Positions 48,701 through 56,603 of a stretch of DNA of 64,000 nt are shown here, piece after piece. The position numbers were made by a program, and so were the translations under genes. Where the stretch lies: positions 62,001 to 126,000 of the forward strand of contig NZ_JALIRM010000011.1 of the NCBI RefSeq assembly GCF_022900255.1, read 5' to 3'. A model generated the notes under the pieces. The model was not told where the DNA came from and searched no databases. It saw only the letters and a program-made list of their open reading frames with translations. This stretch comes from Lederbergia wuyishanensis. Lineage in GTDB: Bacteria; Bacillota; Bacilli; Bacillales; Bacillaceae_C. Every line of letters begins with the position of its first letter. Position 1 is the first letter of the stretch.

Positions 48701-50966
48701 TACAATTCCATTCGGCAAGTTGTAGCTTCTCACTGTTATTTAAGTAGTTTTGGCATTGATTTAAGTGATTAATAATCTCAAAAACTTTATCATCAATATT
48801 ATTTTTACTCTTATAATACAATACTAAAAGCCTGCCAATGGTTAAATGGTATTTCTCTCGTTCCATTTTTGTCATCGTTGAATACACAGCTTGTTGTATT
48901 CGGTCATGCAAAAATTTATATCGCAGAACTTGTGTTTCCGCAAGGTTTATCTCATCATCTTCATATATCCATTTATAACTCGGACTAAGCGGCAAGATCA
49001 TCCCTTCCCGCAATGACTCCCAAAGCGTTTGCACCGTTATTATTGTACTTTTTTCATAGACAGTACTTAAAACATTGATTTCAAATTCGTTTCCAATACA
49101 AGAGGCAAGCTTTAAAAGCTTCTGAGTCTCTGCAGGGAGTTTATTAAACCTTTCAACAATTAATGAAATAATATCTTCTTGAACAGTAATCTTAGTTAAT
49201 AATTGTAGATTACTTGTCCACTTTCCTTGTTCTTCATTAAAGAAAATTAATTGTTGGTCATAAAAGGATTGAAATAATTGTTTTATAAAAAAAGGATTAC
49301 CTTTTGTAATTTTCTCAATAAAGACTGCTATCTCTTCCGATTCTTTTTCTTCACAATATAATGCATCCACAGCCCATTCCTTTATATCCTCTAAACTTAA
49401 CGGATGCAACTGTATTGATGTAACAAGTCCTTTAATAGATTGGAGTTCTTTAACCATTAGATGAAATGGATGTGTCACGTCTACTTCATTATCTCGATAA
49501 GCACCAATTACGAATAAAGATTGTACCTTTTGCTGTGATAATATGTATTGCAATAAATCTAACGTTTCATGGTCTGCCCATTGTAGGTCGTCCAAAAATA
49601 TTACGAGTGGATGATGTTCACTAGAAAATAAATTAATTAATCTTAAAAAAGCAAAACGTAAACGGGTATGACTTTCAATTGCCGGCAATTCATCTGGCTC
49701 CTCTATATCGCCAACAATCCATTTAATAGCAGGGACCATTTTAGCAATTGCGGCCAAATATGGTCCTACTTCTGTTTCCAAGCCAATCTTCCATCGATGG
49801 ATACTTTTTTCTCCTTCCGCCATGACTTGTTTTAACAAGTCTTGAAGAGCTTGAATAAGGGGATGATATGGTGCATCTCTTTTCAACTGATCGAATTTAC
49901 CTGAAATAAAATATCCCTTATTCCGAACAAGAGGCTTCTGTACCTCATGAACAAGTGCTGTTTTTCCTATTCCTGATACTCCTGGAATCAGTACGAAGGA
50001 GCAATTGCCTTTACAAACATGATCAAAGGCTGTAATAAATTTACTTAACTCTTCGTTTCTTCCGTATAATTTATCTTCAATATTAAAAAATGGCGATGAA
50101 TCATTTTCAGCTAGTGAAAAGTCTAATTGCTTTTCAAATTTAATTAAATCAAGTTTTAATCCAGTTGCACTTTGATAACGCGATTCAGGCATTTTAGATA
50201 GTAGTTTCATGATGATATTGGAAAGTATATGAGGAATGGATGGATCGATCTCATCTGGTGGAGTAGGTCTTTTAGCAATATGCGCATGAACAAGCTCAAT
50301 TGGATCATCCATCTCGAATGGTAGACGACCTGTTAGAAGCTCATAAAACACGACCCCTAACGAGTATAAATCTGTACGAGAATCTAGATAACGGTTAATA
50401 CGCCCTGTCTGCTCAGGAGATATATAATGAAGCTGCTTTCCTAATGTATAAGGATTCACGTGTGCTCGATGACTTTCACGCTTTAGCAATGCCGCATGGT
50501 AAAAACCAGTCATTTTTATTTCGCTTGCGCGTTCCCTTACTAAAATATTTTCAGGTTGAATGTTTTTATGAATAATATGGCAAAGATGAAGATCTTCAAT
50601 AATGGTCGTTAACTTTATAGCAATATGTAGAAATTGCTTAATATCAATTAAATTCCTCTTCATATAAGAACTTAAGGAAACCCCTTGAAAGGACTCTGCA
50701 ATGAAATATAGTTTGTTCCAATAACTTTCCAATCTAATTGGTTTCAATATTCCTTTTACATTAAGATCTTTCGTCATGTTATATTCGTGTTTAACTGTGG
50801 CAAATTCTTGAGGATTAAGATCTTCTTTAACAAGCTTTTTAATAAGGACAGAAATCTTAGAAGTTTGATCTACTGCAGTGAAATATGTATATATTTGATT
50901 TGTTTCAAGCTCAATAATACCCTCGTAGCCTGGTAAATTTGTTTGCAGGTCTGCAGTTACATTCAT
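45783..50966 (-). CDS. trifunctional protein: degenerate Ser/Thr kinase, AAA ATPase, GAF and histidine kinase
   Basis: A 1727-residue cytoplasmic signalling protein. Order: protein-kinase fold (1-275), AAA ATPase with Walker A 'GVSGIGKTAL' (329-338) and Walker B 'LVIFLDDLQW' (454-463), a long helical repeat region, a GAF domain (about 1270-1410), HisKA ('NISHDLRSP') and HATPase ('DSGKGISDDDLPHIFERF'). The kinase part lacks the glycine loop, its catalytic loop is 'HKNIQPEN' (Asp to Asn135, Lys to Gln137), and the DFG position reads 'TGFYH', so phosphotransfer is unlikely although the nearby lysine 'LIKKL' remains. ATG 50966 follows GGAGGA. An OmpR-type regulator lies upstream on the same strand. 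Confidence 0.92.
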   Translation of the reverse strand: MNVTADLQTNLPGYEGIIELETNQIYTYFTAVDQTSKISVLIKKLVKEDLNPQEFATVKHEYNMTKDLNVKGILKPIRLESYWNKLYFIAESFQGVSLSSYMKRNLIDIKQFLHIAIKLTTIIEDLHLCHIIHKNIQPENILVRERASEIKMTGFYHAALLKRESHRAHVNPYTLGKQLHYISPEQTGRINRYLDSRTDLYSLGVVFYELLTGRLPFEMDDPIELVHAHIAKRPTPPDEIDPSIPHILSNIIMKLLSKMPESRYQSATGLKLDLIKFEKQLDFSLAENDSSPFFNIEDKLYGRNEELSKFITAFDHVCKGNCSFVLIPGVSGIGKTALVHEVQKPLVRNKGYFISGKFDQLKRDAPYHPLIQALQDLLKQVMAEGEKSIHRWKIGLETEVGPYLAAIAKMVPAIKWIVGDIEEPDELPAIESHTRLRFAFLRLINLFSSEHHPLVIFLDDLQWADHETLDLLQYILSQQKVQSLFVIGAYRDNEVDVTHPFHLMVKELQSIKGLVTSIQLHPLSLEDIKEWAVDALYCEEKESEEIAVFIEKITKGNPFFIKQLFQSFYDQQLIFFNEEQGKWTSNLQLLTKITVQEDIISLIVERFNKLPAETQKLLKLASCIGNEFEINVLSTVYEKSTIITVQTLWESLREGMILPLSPSYKWIYEDDEINLAETQVLRYKFLHDRIQQAVYSTMTKMEREKYHLTIGRLLVLYYKSKNNIDDKVFEIINHLNQCQNYLNNSEKLQLAEWNCIAGEKAKQSAAFRSSLSFYKVGKDLLGDEGWKFHNKLTSRMTIGLGEAEYLDNQFDSAENRFDEALSKVQTKQEKLRIYQLKMALYTHLHRVDEAIGCGIKGLQLFGWNLNKRPGKLAVAIEFLRAKIALSKRKAKDLRELPNMDDADKRLILQTFINMNASSYHVDQNLAALLMLKAFNFIIKHGTADVSPLVFNNYALILSSGFHQYNESYEFGRLALYEAENSRNSHLLGRVYFVYGSFVNHWKNHIVYSQQYLEHSQKHCIESGNAHLAGACSSFICMISFLKGHQLEETVRTIDEQLNFSNQIQYDLSRNFLNEMKYWIHVLNESIKEPNWRFPVITDDTSAEIIHYTVRLQLAYLLNEQDIAKELLEKLRVLVNGTLTLVIAPEYYFYIDLWMTKMYENATMYEKRGYQKQIKKHLALWKKWSRHSPSNYEHKYLLVKAEEAKLKSDFVNASKYYDKAIMMAQKNGFIQDTAIANECAGRYYLSQDMPFVAKAYLNAAILAYENWGATRKARLIKDEYQNLLKEETLAVIGKNETVSLDLATMMKAAQALSGEIVLEKLLTRLMNIVLENSGAEKIIMFLKVEDQLIPVAHGDHEKIEAFIEKDTMEYPLNMIHYVEKSLEPVVVSGGAIYGMFKNDPYIKKYQPKSVLCFPILHQGKLIGAMFLENNMMTHAFTKERIEILNILSTQAAISLENAFLYRNLEGKVKERTAQLEFAYKDLEKANFDLAQSEEMRRKFLSNISHDLRSPITSVQGYIEAILEGVISKDEDKELYLERSHQRLLTLNRMIEDLFELTKLESRGMSMHMEYIPSNQLVEHLWKLFEHDIVNANLAFSVRIDPSIDGVYPLIEVDIRRMEQVLQNLISNALKNTIVGGITLKHKVDLEKKEAVFILADSGKGISDDDLPHIFERFYTKSIERNDGHGLGLSICKEIIHYHRGEISVESMVGRGTSFTIRLPIFEIEDEVL

Positions 50967-51144
50967 GAAAATCCTCCATTAAATCATGATGGGATATTTG
51001 ATCCTTACAGCAATTTTTACCTACATCTAAACACTGCGACAATAAAAATCAGAAATCTTTAGCAAATCTTTAGAATAATTTGAACGTATTTTATACTACA
51101 CTTTGTATTATAAGTGTCAAAAGACGTTACGAGGTGAGCAGATA

Positions 51145-51312
51145 GTGCGACCAATCATACATAACTCATTTGAGCAACGTAGACTTGAATTACAACTAGA
51201 CAAGGAATGGGTCTCATTAATAACATTAGCCAAAATACAAGGTGTAAGCATTGATGATGTACGCAATTTTTTCAAAGAAAAACGGAACTCTGTTAATACA
51301 AATCAGAATTGA
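51145..51312 (+). CDS. SinI-like anti-repressor domain protein
   Basis: A 55-residue protein with 'LDKEWVSLITLAKIQGVS' followed by 'IDDVRNFFKEKR', closely matching the SinI pattern (LDxEWxELMxxAKExxISxEEIRKxL). SinI-type peptides bind the SinR/SlrR repressors and lift repression of biofilm genes in Bacillus. No sinR-like gene is adjacent. I start it at GTG 51145, with GAGGTGA 7 bases upstream, rather than at ATG 51103. It lies in the 326-bp gap between the OmpR-type regulator and the giant kinase, on the opposite strand, and its 3' end overlaps the regulator's 3' end by 20 bases. Confidence 0.83.
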   Translation: MRPIIHNSFEQRRLELQLDKEWVSLITLAKIQGVSIDDVRNFFKEKRNSVNTNQN

Positions 51313-52015
51313 ATTTATAACCAATTCCTCTTACAGTGGTAATATATTCAGACGTTGTTGGATCAACTTCTATTTTTTTTCTTAAGTTACTAATATGCAC
51401 CATAACTGTTCGATGATCACCGAAGCTGCTTTCCCCCCAAATCATATGGAAAAGTTGATCGAACGAATATACACGATCAGGATTGGCAGCTAGTAAACAT
51501 AAAATTTGATATTCTTTTGTAGACAAATGTATGTCCTTACCATTTGCCTTAACGGAATATGATTCTTGATCAATAACCAGCCCTGGAAATGAAATAATTT
51601 GTTTTCTATTAGATTGAATTTCCGCTGCATGAATACTTTTATCCAAAAGACGATTTCTTCGCAAATGCGCTTTAACTTTTGCAGTCACCACTGATGGACT
51701 GAAAGGCTTAGAAATATAATCGTCGCCACCTACTCCAAGACCCACAATCTTATCAATATCATCTTCCTTTGCACTTAGAAATAAGATCGGTACATCACTT
51801 TTTCGTCTGATCATTTGGCATACTTCCAAACCATCTAATCCTGGCAACATGACATCTAAAATGATCAAATCTGGATTTTCACTATCAAAAATATCCAAAA
51901 CTGTATATCCATGGTCCGCTTCGACTACACGATAACCAGCATTACATAAATACAATTCTAGAACTTTACGAATATCATGATCGTCATCAACAATTAATAT
52001 AGTCTCCTTATCCAT
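51293..52015 (-). CDS. OmpR-family response regulator
   Basis: A 240-residue regulator with a receiver domain (1-120, 'LIVDDDHDIRKVLEL', phospho-Asp in 'LIILDVMLPGLDG', Lys in 'YISKPF') and a winged-helix domain ('LSTKEYQILCLLA', 'HISNLRKKIE', 'TTVRGIGYKF'). I choose ATG 52015, because GGGGGGAG lies 3-10 bases upstream; a longer frame to 52102 lacks one. The gene for the giant histidine kinase lies downstream on the same strand, so it is the probable partner. Confidence 0.93.
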   Translation of the reverse strand: MDKETILIVDDDHDIRKVLELYLCNAGYRVVEADHGYTVLDIFDSENPDLIILDVMLPGLDGLEVCQMIRRKSDVPILFLSAKEDDIDKIVGLGVGGDDYISKPFSPSVVTAKVKAHLRRNRLLDKSIHAAEIQSNRKQIISFPGLVIDQESYSVKANGKDIHLSTKEYQILCLLAANPDRVYSFDQLFHMIWGESSFGDHRTVMVHISNLRKKIEVDPTTSEYITTVRGIGYKFNSDLY

Positions 52016-52267
52016 GGCTCCCCCCCACTTCTCTCTATCCTTGGAAACATGACCTTTTACGCAATAATTGGATATTGATTCCAGTTCTATTTTACCATTC
52101 ATCTTTTAGATTCGATACTATTTTTGGAAAAATTGTCTTTTTATAGGGATTTCCTATGACAAAATACTTAAAAATGTTCTTGCTATTCTATATGTTATAT
52201 GTGTTATAACTATTATATTGATTGATAGAAAAATAATAAGATAACATCTTAGAGAGGGTTTGGGCAA

Positions 52268-53620
52268 TTGATAAAAGACATGACAGAAGGTCGGCCACTG
52301 AAGCTGATATTTGGATTTATGGGACCGATGATTATAGGGGGATTATTTCAGCAGTTATATAATGTGGCCGACACATTAATCGTAGGAAAATTTGTAGGTT
52401 CACGCGCCCTTGCATCAGTTGGCGTTACAGGTTCAACGTTTTTTTTCCTGCTTTCCTTGACCCTTGGGTTAACAAATGCTTTTTCTATTGTAATGTCACA
52501 ATATTTTGGGGCAAAAAACGAAGAAATGGTTAGGAAGACATTGGTTAGTTCAATTTATATAACCGTTTTATGTACAATTGTTTTAGCGATTGTCGGCATT
52601 TTTGGCGCAAGACCATTAATGGAACTCTTGAAAGCGCCTGCAGATATTATAGATGATGCAACACTTTACATCCAAATTTGTTTTGGTGGAAGTATAGGTT
52701 TACTTTTTTATAATGCTGCTTCAGCCGTTCTCCGTGCAGTGGGCGACAGCAAAACACCTTTATATTTTTTAATTCTTTCATCAGTACTTAATGTATTGCT
52801 AGATTTATTGTTTGTCATTAGCTTTGGTATGGGAGTCGCTGGAGTGGCAATTGCTACTGTAATATCACAAGTTGTCTCCGCTTTAATTTGCATCATATAT
52901 ACTTATAAAATGTTTCCTATATTCCGTGTAAGACGGAATGATTGGAGTCCCCACTTCGGTAATATTAGGATGATTTCTAAAATCGGATTACCAATGGGAT
53001 TGCAAAGTTTATTACTATCGATAGGAGAAATGACTGTTACAAGTGTGGTCAATTCTTTCGGTACAAACGCAGTTGCTGCTTATACGACTGGAATGAGAGT
53101 TCAACAGTTTGCTACTCTTGTCTTTTTTAATATGGCTCAAGCATTTTCCACTTTTGCAGCACAAAACTTAGGTGCTAGGAAATTCTCAAGGATCCAAGAC
53201 AGCTTTAAAAAGGTTGTCCTTATTTTGATTACGATCACACTGGCATCTTCGGTATTGATTTTTATTTTTGGAGAAGTGATCGTAAGGCTATTTATCTCTA
53301 ATCAAGACGCTCATCTAGATACCATTGTGAAAATGGCAAAAGAAAACTTATTTATTGGGGCTTCCTTCTTTCCATTTTTAGGACTCATTTGGTTCTACAA
53401 CAACACATTGCGTGGGATGGGTGAGGTAGCTATACCGCTATTTTCAGGTATTGTCGAGTTAATAGCGAAAATTGAACTTTCCTATATTTTAGGTATGACG
53501 TTCGGCTATATTGGTGTTTGGTACGCTGGACCAATCGGATGGGCACTTGGATTAATTCCATCGCTTATTCAATATCATAGTGGAAGATGGAAAAGGCATG
53601 CTGAAAAAATCGCAGCATAG
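52268..53620 (+). CDS. MATE-family efflux transporter
   Basis: A 450-residue membrane protein with 12 hydrophobic segments in two MatE halves. The N-terminus 'GPMIIGGLFQQLYNVADTLIVGKFVGS' region (residues about 19-45) and 'AVAAYTTGMRVQQFATLVFFN' (about 260-280) are characteristic of the Bacillus YpnP/MepA-like group, which expels cationic drugs by sodium or proton exchange. The start is TTG 52268 with GAGAGGG 9 bases upstream; ATG 52280 is the alternative. It is divergent from the OmpR-type regulator and a possible target of it. Confidence 0.92.
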   Translation: MIKDMTEGRPLKLIFGFMGPMIIGGLFQQLYNVADTLIVGKFVGSRALASVGVTGSTFFFLLSLTLGLTNAFSIVMSQYFGAKNEEMVRKTLVSSIYITVLCTIVLAIVGIFGARPLMELLKAPADIIDDATLYIQICFGGSIGLLFYNAASAVLRAVGDSKTPLYFLILSSVLNVLLDLLFVISFGMGVAGVAIATVISQVVSALICIIYTYKMFPIFRVRRNDWSPHFGNIRMISKIGLPMGLQSLLLSIGEMTVTSVVNSFGTNAVAAYTTGMRVQQFATLVFFNMAQAFSTFAAQNLGARKFSRIQDSFKKVVLILITITLASSVLIFIFGEVIVRLFISNQDAHLDTIVKMAKENLFIGASFFPFLGLIWFYNNTLRGMGEVAIPLFSGIVELIAKIELSYILGMTFGYIGVWYAGPIGWALGLIPSLIQYHSGRWKRHAEKIAA

Positions 53621-53635
53621 CTATTGCTTTTTAAA

Positions 53636-53673
53636 AATAGCCCCACACCTCTAGTACAGGTTGTGGGGCTATT
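53636..53673. terminator. terminator hairpin between the MATE and FusB-like genes
   Basis: AATAGCCCCACA (53636-53647) pairs with TGTGGGGCTATT (53662-53673), plus inner ACCT/AGGT pairing. The minus strand continues TTTAAAAAG, so it most likely ends the FusB-like gene, and may serve both convergent genes. Confidence 0.85.
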
Positions 53674-53681
53674 GACTATGT

Positions 53682-54326
53682 TTATTTTTTAACTAACTCT
53701 ATAAATTGATATAGTTTATCTAGTGTTTTAATGTTCTGATTGCATTTCTGACTATCATTGCAAATGTAATTTCCTCTATTAGTAAACGTTTCTTTCCCAC
53801 TTTTTACATTCGCCATGAATAATCCTACTTCCTCGTGACCGTTGCAAAGTGAACAAATTCCTTTAGTCATATTCCTAAATGTTCCGTTTATGCCTACCAG
53901 TTTCCCATCGTAATCGAAAATAAGATATTTCCTTTCTGATCTCATATCAAACCATCCCAAATATGAAATTTCCTTTAAATCTAATTCCATTGGTGGCAGT
54001 TTCAATTTCTTTGCTTTAGGAAATAATTTCTCTATCGTCTTATCTGATACTGTTCTAAACGGAATCACATAACGTTTTAACTCATCGAGAAAATGAGTAG
54101 CTTGATTTTCACTTTTGATTTCCAGAATTTCACCGAAACTCTCTCTGCTAATCTCATATTCCGGGAATAAATTAATTATCTTATCTAGAGAACTGTACGC
54201 TATTGCTTTAAGAACATCTTGATCTTTTATAGTTGAATAAGAATGAACTAAATTTTTCAATTGATACTTTATAAAGTTATATTGGTCACTTCTGATAAAA
54301 GGTTTTATATTCATATGGCTATTCAT
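53682..54326 (-). CDS. FusB/FusC-family EF-G-binding protein
   Basis: A 214-residue two-domain protein. The N-terminal helical bundle contacts EF-G in the family; the C-terminal part has a four-cysteine zinc finger, 'CSLCNG' (about residue 155) and 'YICNDSQKCNQN' (about 193). Staphylococcal FusB/FusC release fusidic-acid-stalled EF-G; chromosomal Bacillaceae relatives may rather aid translation. I start it at ATG 54326, which has AAGGAG 9 bases upstream. That ribosome binding site lies inside an 11-bp hairpin, and a 24-codon leader ORF precedes it, so translational attenuation is likely. Confidence 0.92.
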   Translation of the reverse strand: MNSHMNIKPFIRSDQYNFIKYQLKNLVHSYSTIKDQDVLKAIAYSSLDKIINLFPEYEISRESFGEILEIKSENQATHFLDELKRYVIPFRTVSDKTIEKLFPKAKKLKLPPMELDLKEISYLGWFDMRSERKYLIFDYDGKLVGINGTFRNMTKGICSLCNGHEEVGLFMANVKSGKETFTNRGNYICNDSQKCNQNIKTLDKLYQFIELVKK

Positions 54327-54334
54327 TTTAAAAA

Positions 54335-54369
54335 GCTCCTTATTTAAAATTTTTATTGAAATAAGGGGC
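54335..54369 (-). promoter_or_regulatory. hairpin masking the FusB-like gene's ribosome binding site
   Basis: On the minus strand GCCCCTTATTT (54369-54359) pairs with AAATAAGGAGC (54345-54335) for 11 bp with one G-U, enclosing AAGGAG. The loop is A/T-rich. A second hairpin upstream, AGGCGAT (54430-54424) with ATCGCCT (54393-54387), spans the end of the leader ORF. Staphylococcal fusB has been reported to use translational attenuation; this arrangement has the right parts. Confidence 0.75.
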
Positions 54370-54412
54370 AAAGCCATTATGATTGTAGGCGATGTTTATT
54401 TAACTTTCTACC

Positions 54413-54487
54413 TCATGCAAAGAATCGCCTTTTCATAATAGGCTCTGCATGAGACGTTCCAACCCCCGACGCTGTTAAATTCGCCAT
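54413..54487 (-). CDS. 24-codon leader peptide upstream of the FusB-like gene
   Basis: ATG 54487 follows GGAGGTG at 7 bases. The peptide begins MANLTASGVGTSH and ends MKRRFFA, with TGA at 54413-54415. It is too short to find by length alone, but the strong ribosome binding site and the position in front of the masked gene support it. Its last codons form one arm of a hairpin, so ribosome stalling here could unmask the downstream ribosome binding site. Confidence 0.72.
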   Translation of the reverse strand: MANLTASGVGTSHAEPIMKRRFFA

Positions 54488-54551
54488 GTGTTATCACCTC
54501 CAGCAAACTACGTAAGTATTATACAATACATCCCCTATTGCTTGTAAATAC

Positions 54552-54589
54552 AAAAATCCGCTAATGGGAGCTCCCAAATAGCGGATTTT
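54552..54589. terminator. rho-independent terminator of the long sat gene
   Basis: AAAATCCGCTA (54552-54562) and TAGCGGATTTT (54579-54589) pair with GGGAGCTCCC inside. T residues follow on both strands (TGTATTT on the minus). Confidence 0.85.
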
Positions 54590-54595
54590 GTTTAT

Positions 54596-56326
54596 TTATT
54601 CTTTCTTTTCATTCGGTTCGTCGCTCCCACGATAGCGATGATAAGGCAAAGTATTCCAGGAACGGTATGTAATATCCTCATCCCGTAATGCCTTTGGAAT
54701 ATCTGAAAGAATCTTTTTAGCAACTTCTAGTTCCTGCCCTGCTTCCTCTTTATCCTGATACATGAATTCATCAGAAGCTGCAGCCGGAGCTTGCTTTAAT
54801 TTTTCTTCCAAATCCTCGATGACCATTTCTTGTTGATGTTTGAGTGCCTCCCTAGCATCGGCCACCCATTCAGGTTGCATATTACGATTAATATCTCCTA
54901 TATTACTATACTCCTCAAAAATTTCTCGATAAATACGATCAGCATTGGAACGGACATCTAAATTAGCCATTTCTAAATCGAAATTCGTCAATTCTTCGAC
55001 TGTCAAAGGAGTCGTTCGTTTCGGTCCGCCAAGTCTCGTTCTATCCAAATAGAATGGGAACATGCTTTTTATTGTTTTCCCAACAGGCGAGATAGCGTTA
55101 CCAACTTCATCAAGACCTTTAGGCTGTACTCCCTGCATGGCAATCCGGGCTGATTCAGGTCGCACTATTTCTTTCGGTGGCATAATCCCATGACGGAGCA
55201 TTTCGCGGATGCCAGTTCCCGAAATACTCACTCGATAACGCTCATCATGTGGACATGATTGAACAGTAGCAGGAGTATCGCAGCGTGTACAGTAAAACAC
55301 TTCGTAATATAAACGCACATCTATCCCAAGTTCTTCTGGTTTAAAATCATCAAAAATTCTATGGCTCGCATACTTGTCATAATAATCACCAATCCCTGCA
55401 TGGTCACGGCCGATGAGTGCATGAGTACAGCCATAGTTTTTCATAATTAATGCATGTAAAACCGTTTCTCTTGGACCAGCAAAAATATACGTCACTCGAA
55501 GCGGAGCAAGAATCGATCGACCTTTTGGATAATATGTTTCTAAGACACTTTTATAGGCAAGCATTCGAAATTCGTGGCGTGTGTACTCACGTTTTGCCAT
55601 TTCTACTAACGGTTGTAAAAACAGTCCATCTACTTCTTCAAGGGCATTCTTATGAATATATTCATGCCCTCTATGTAAGGGGTTAGCTCCTGTGATAAAA
55701 CCAGCTGTTGAACGAAACTTCTTTTCTTCATAAAAAATACGCCAAGTATCTTTCGGCTCTAATCGAAGCTTCTCAAATGGCCCCCAATTTACACGCTTCA
55801 ATAACTTTATTGGTCCCCCTAAAGCAGTATCTCCCATTCTTCGATAAATGGCATCAACACCAGGATGATCTCGATCAGTCGTACCAAAAAGATGGGAGGC
55901 ACGGAAATTCTTATCATAATCGAAAATATCATCAATTTTTAAAATAGCAACTGGTTCATTATTTTCATCAGCAAGTGTGACCTCATCACCAATTGAAAGA
56001 GACAGTATAACTTCTTTATTCCGATTACCTATTGGAGCAAAACTTAGCGGCGCAGGCCAAACTAACCCATTCTTCAATCGGCCTGTCGTGAGTACGGAAT
56101 GATAGTCTTCTTTATTCATAAATCCCTCATTTGGGGATAAAACACCAGTCGCTATCATCTCAAGTGTAATAACAGCTTCCAAATCTACCATAATCGTAGG
56201 GAGCTGCTTTGCCCTAATTAATTCCTCCTCTAGTTCCTTGCCAGTTACCACTTTATTCACTAACTTTCCACCATGTGGCTGCTGTGGATAATTGGCAAAC
56301 TTACTTATCTCTGTTACATCTAACAT
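54596..56326 (-). CDS. sat: ATP sulfurylase with 174-residue C-terminal extension
   Basis: A 576-residue protein. Residues 1-402 are a complete sulfate adenylyltransferase: 'HGGKLVNK', 'GANPLHRGHEYIH' (HxxH, about residue 214), 'GRDHAGIGDYYD' (about 308), the cysteines 'CTRCDTPATVQSC' and 'PPKEIVRPE'. Residues about 403-576 have no P-loop, so this is not a Sat-APS kinase fusion; they are mostly charged and helical ('LEEKLKQ', 'HQQEMVIEDLEE') and resemble nothing I recognise. It differs strongly from the short sat at 3668-4813. ATG 56326 follows AAGGGAGGAAG. It stands alone with its own terminator; no riboswitch was seen in the 260-bp gap upstream. Confidence 0.93.
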   Translation of the reverse strand: MLDVTEISKFANYPQQPHGGKLVNKVVTGKELEEELIRAKQLPTIMVDLEAVITLEMIATGVLSPNEGFMNKEDYHSVLTTGRLKNGLVWPAPLSFAPIGNRNKEVILSLSIGDEVTLADENNEPVAILKIDDIFDYDKNFRASHLFGTTDRDHPGVDAIYRRMGDTALGGPIKLLKRVNWGPFEKLRLEPKDTWRIFYEEKKFRSTAGFITGANPLHRGHEYIHKNALEEVDGLFLQPLVEMAKREYTRHEFRMLAYKSVLETYYPKGRSILAPLRVTYIFAGPRETVLHALIMKNYGCTHALIGRDHAGIGDYYDKYASHRIFDDFKPEELGIDVRLYYEVFYCTRCDTPATVQSCPHDERYRVSISGTGIREMLRHGIMPPKEIVRPESARIAMQGVQPKGLDEVGNAISPVGKTIKSMFPFYLDRTRLGGPKRTTPLTVEELTNFDLEMANLDVRSNADRIYREIFEEYSNIGDINRNMQPEWVADAREALKHQQEMVIEDLEEKLKQAPAAASDEFMYQDKEEAGQELEVAKKILSDIPKALRDEDITYRSWNTLPYHRYRGSDEPNEKKE

Positions 56327-56565
56327 TTCTCTTCCTCCCTTGTAAAAAAGTTTTTCTGCAAGCGATGTCTGAAAAATTGTGTGTTATATTTCGAATATTA
56401 ACATAACTATTCATAAACTTAAACCCTTCCTTTGTCTTATCCTAGAAGTCAGTCTTAATAAGATAGCAGAGTGAAGAATAAATGTTTCGAAAAACATCAT
56501 TGCTTGTAAAATTTACATCCTTATTATTTCTTGCATTCTAAGAGAGAATTTATAGATACCGAAGC

Positions 56566-56603
56566 TAATTTTAAAATGGCCAATCCCTATTGTGGTTGGC
56601 CAT
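56566..56603 (-). terminator. terminator hairpin of the GT2 gene
   Basis: On the minus strand ATGGCCAA (56603-56596) pairs with TTGGCCAT (56583-56576), followed by TTTAAAATT. It overlaps the last codons of the glycosyltransferase gene. Confidence 0.6.

Noticed and set aside
54596-56326. Bifunctional Sat-APS kinase fusion
   Set aside because: The C-terminal 174 residues contain no GxxGxGK(S/T) loop or other CysC motif.
56327-56586. SAM (S-box) riboswitch upstream of the long sat gene
   Set aside because: I searched by eye for the conserved S-box blocks on the minus strand and found none.
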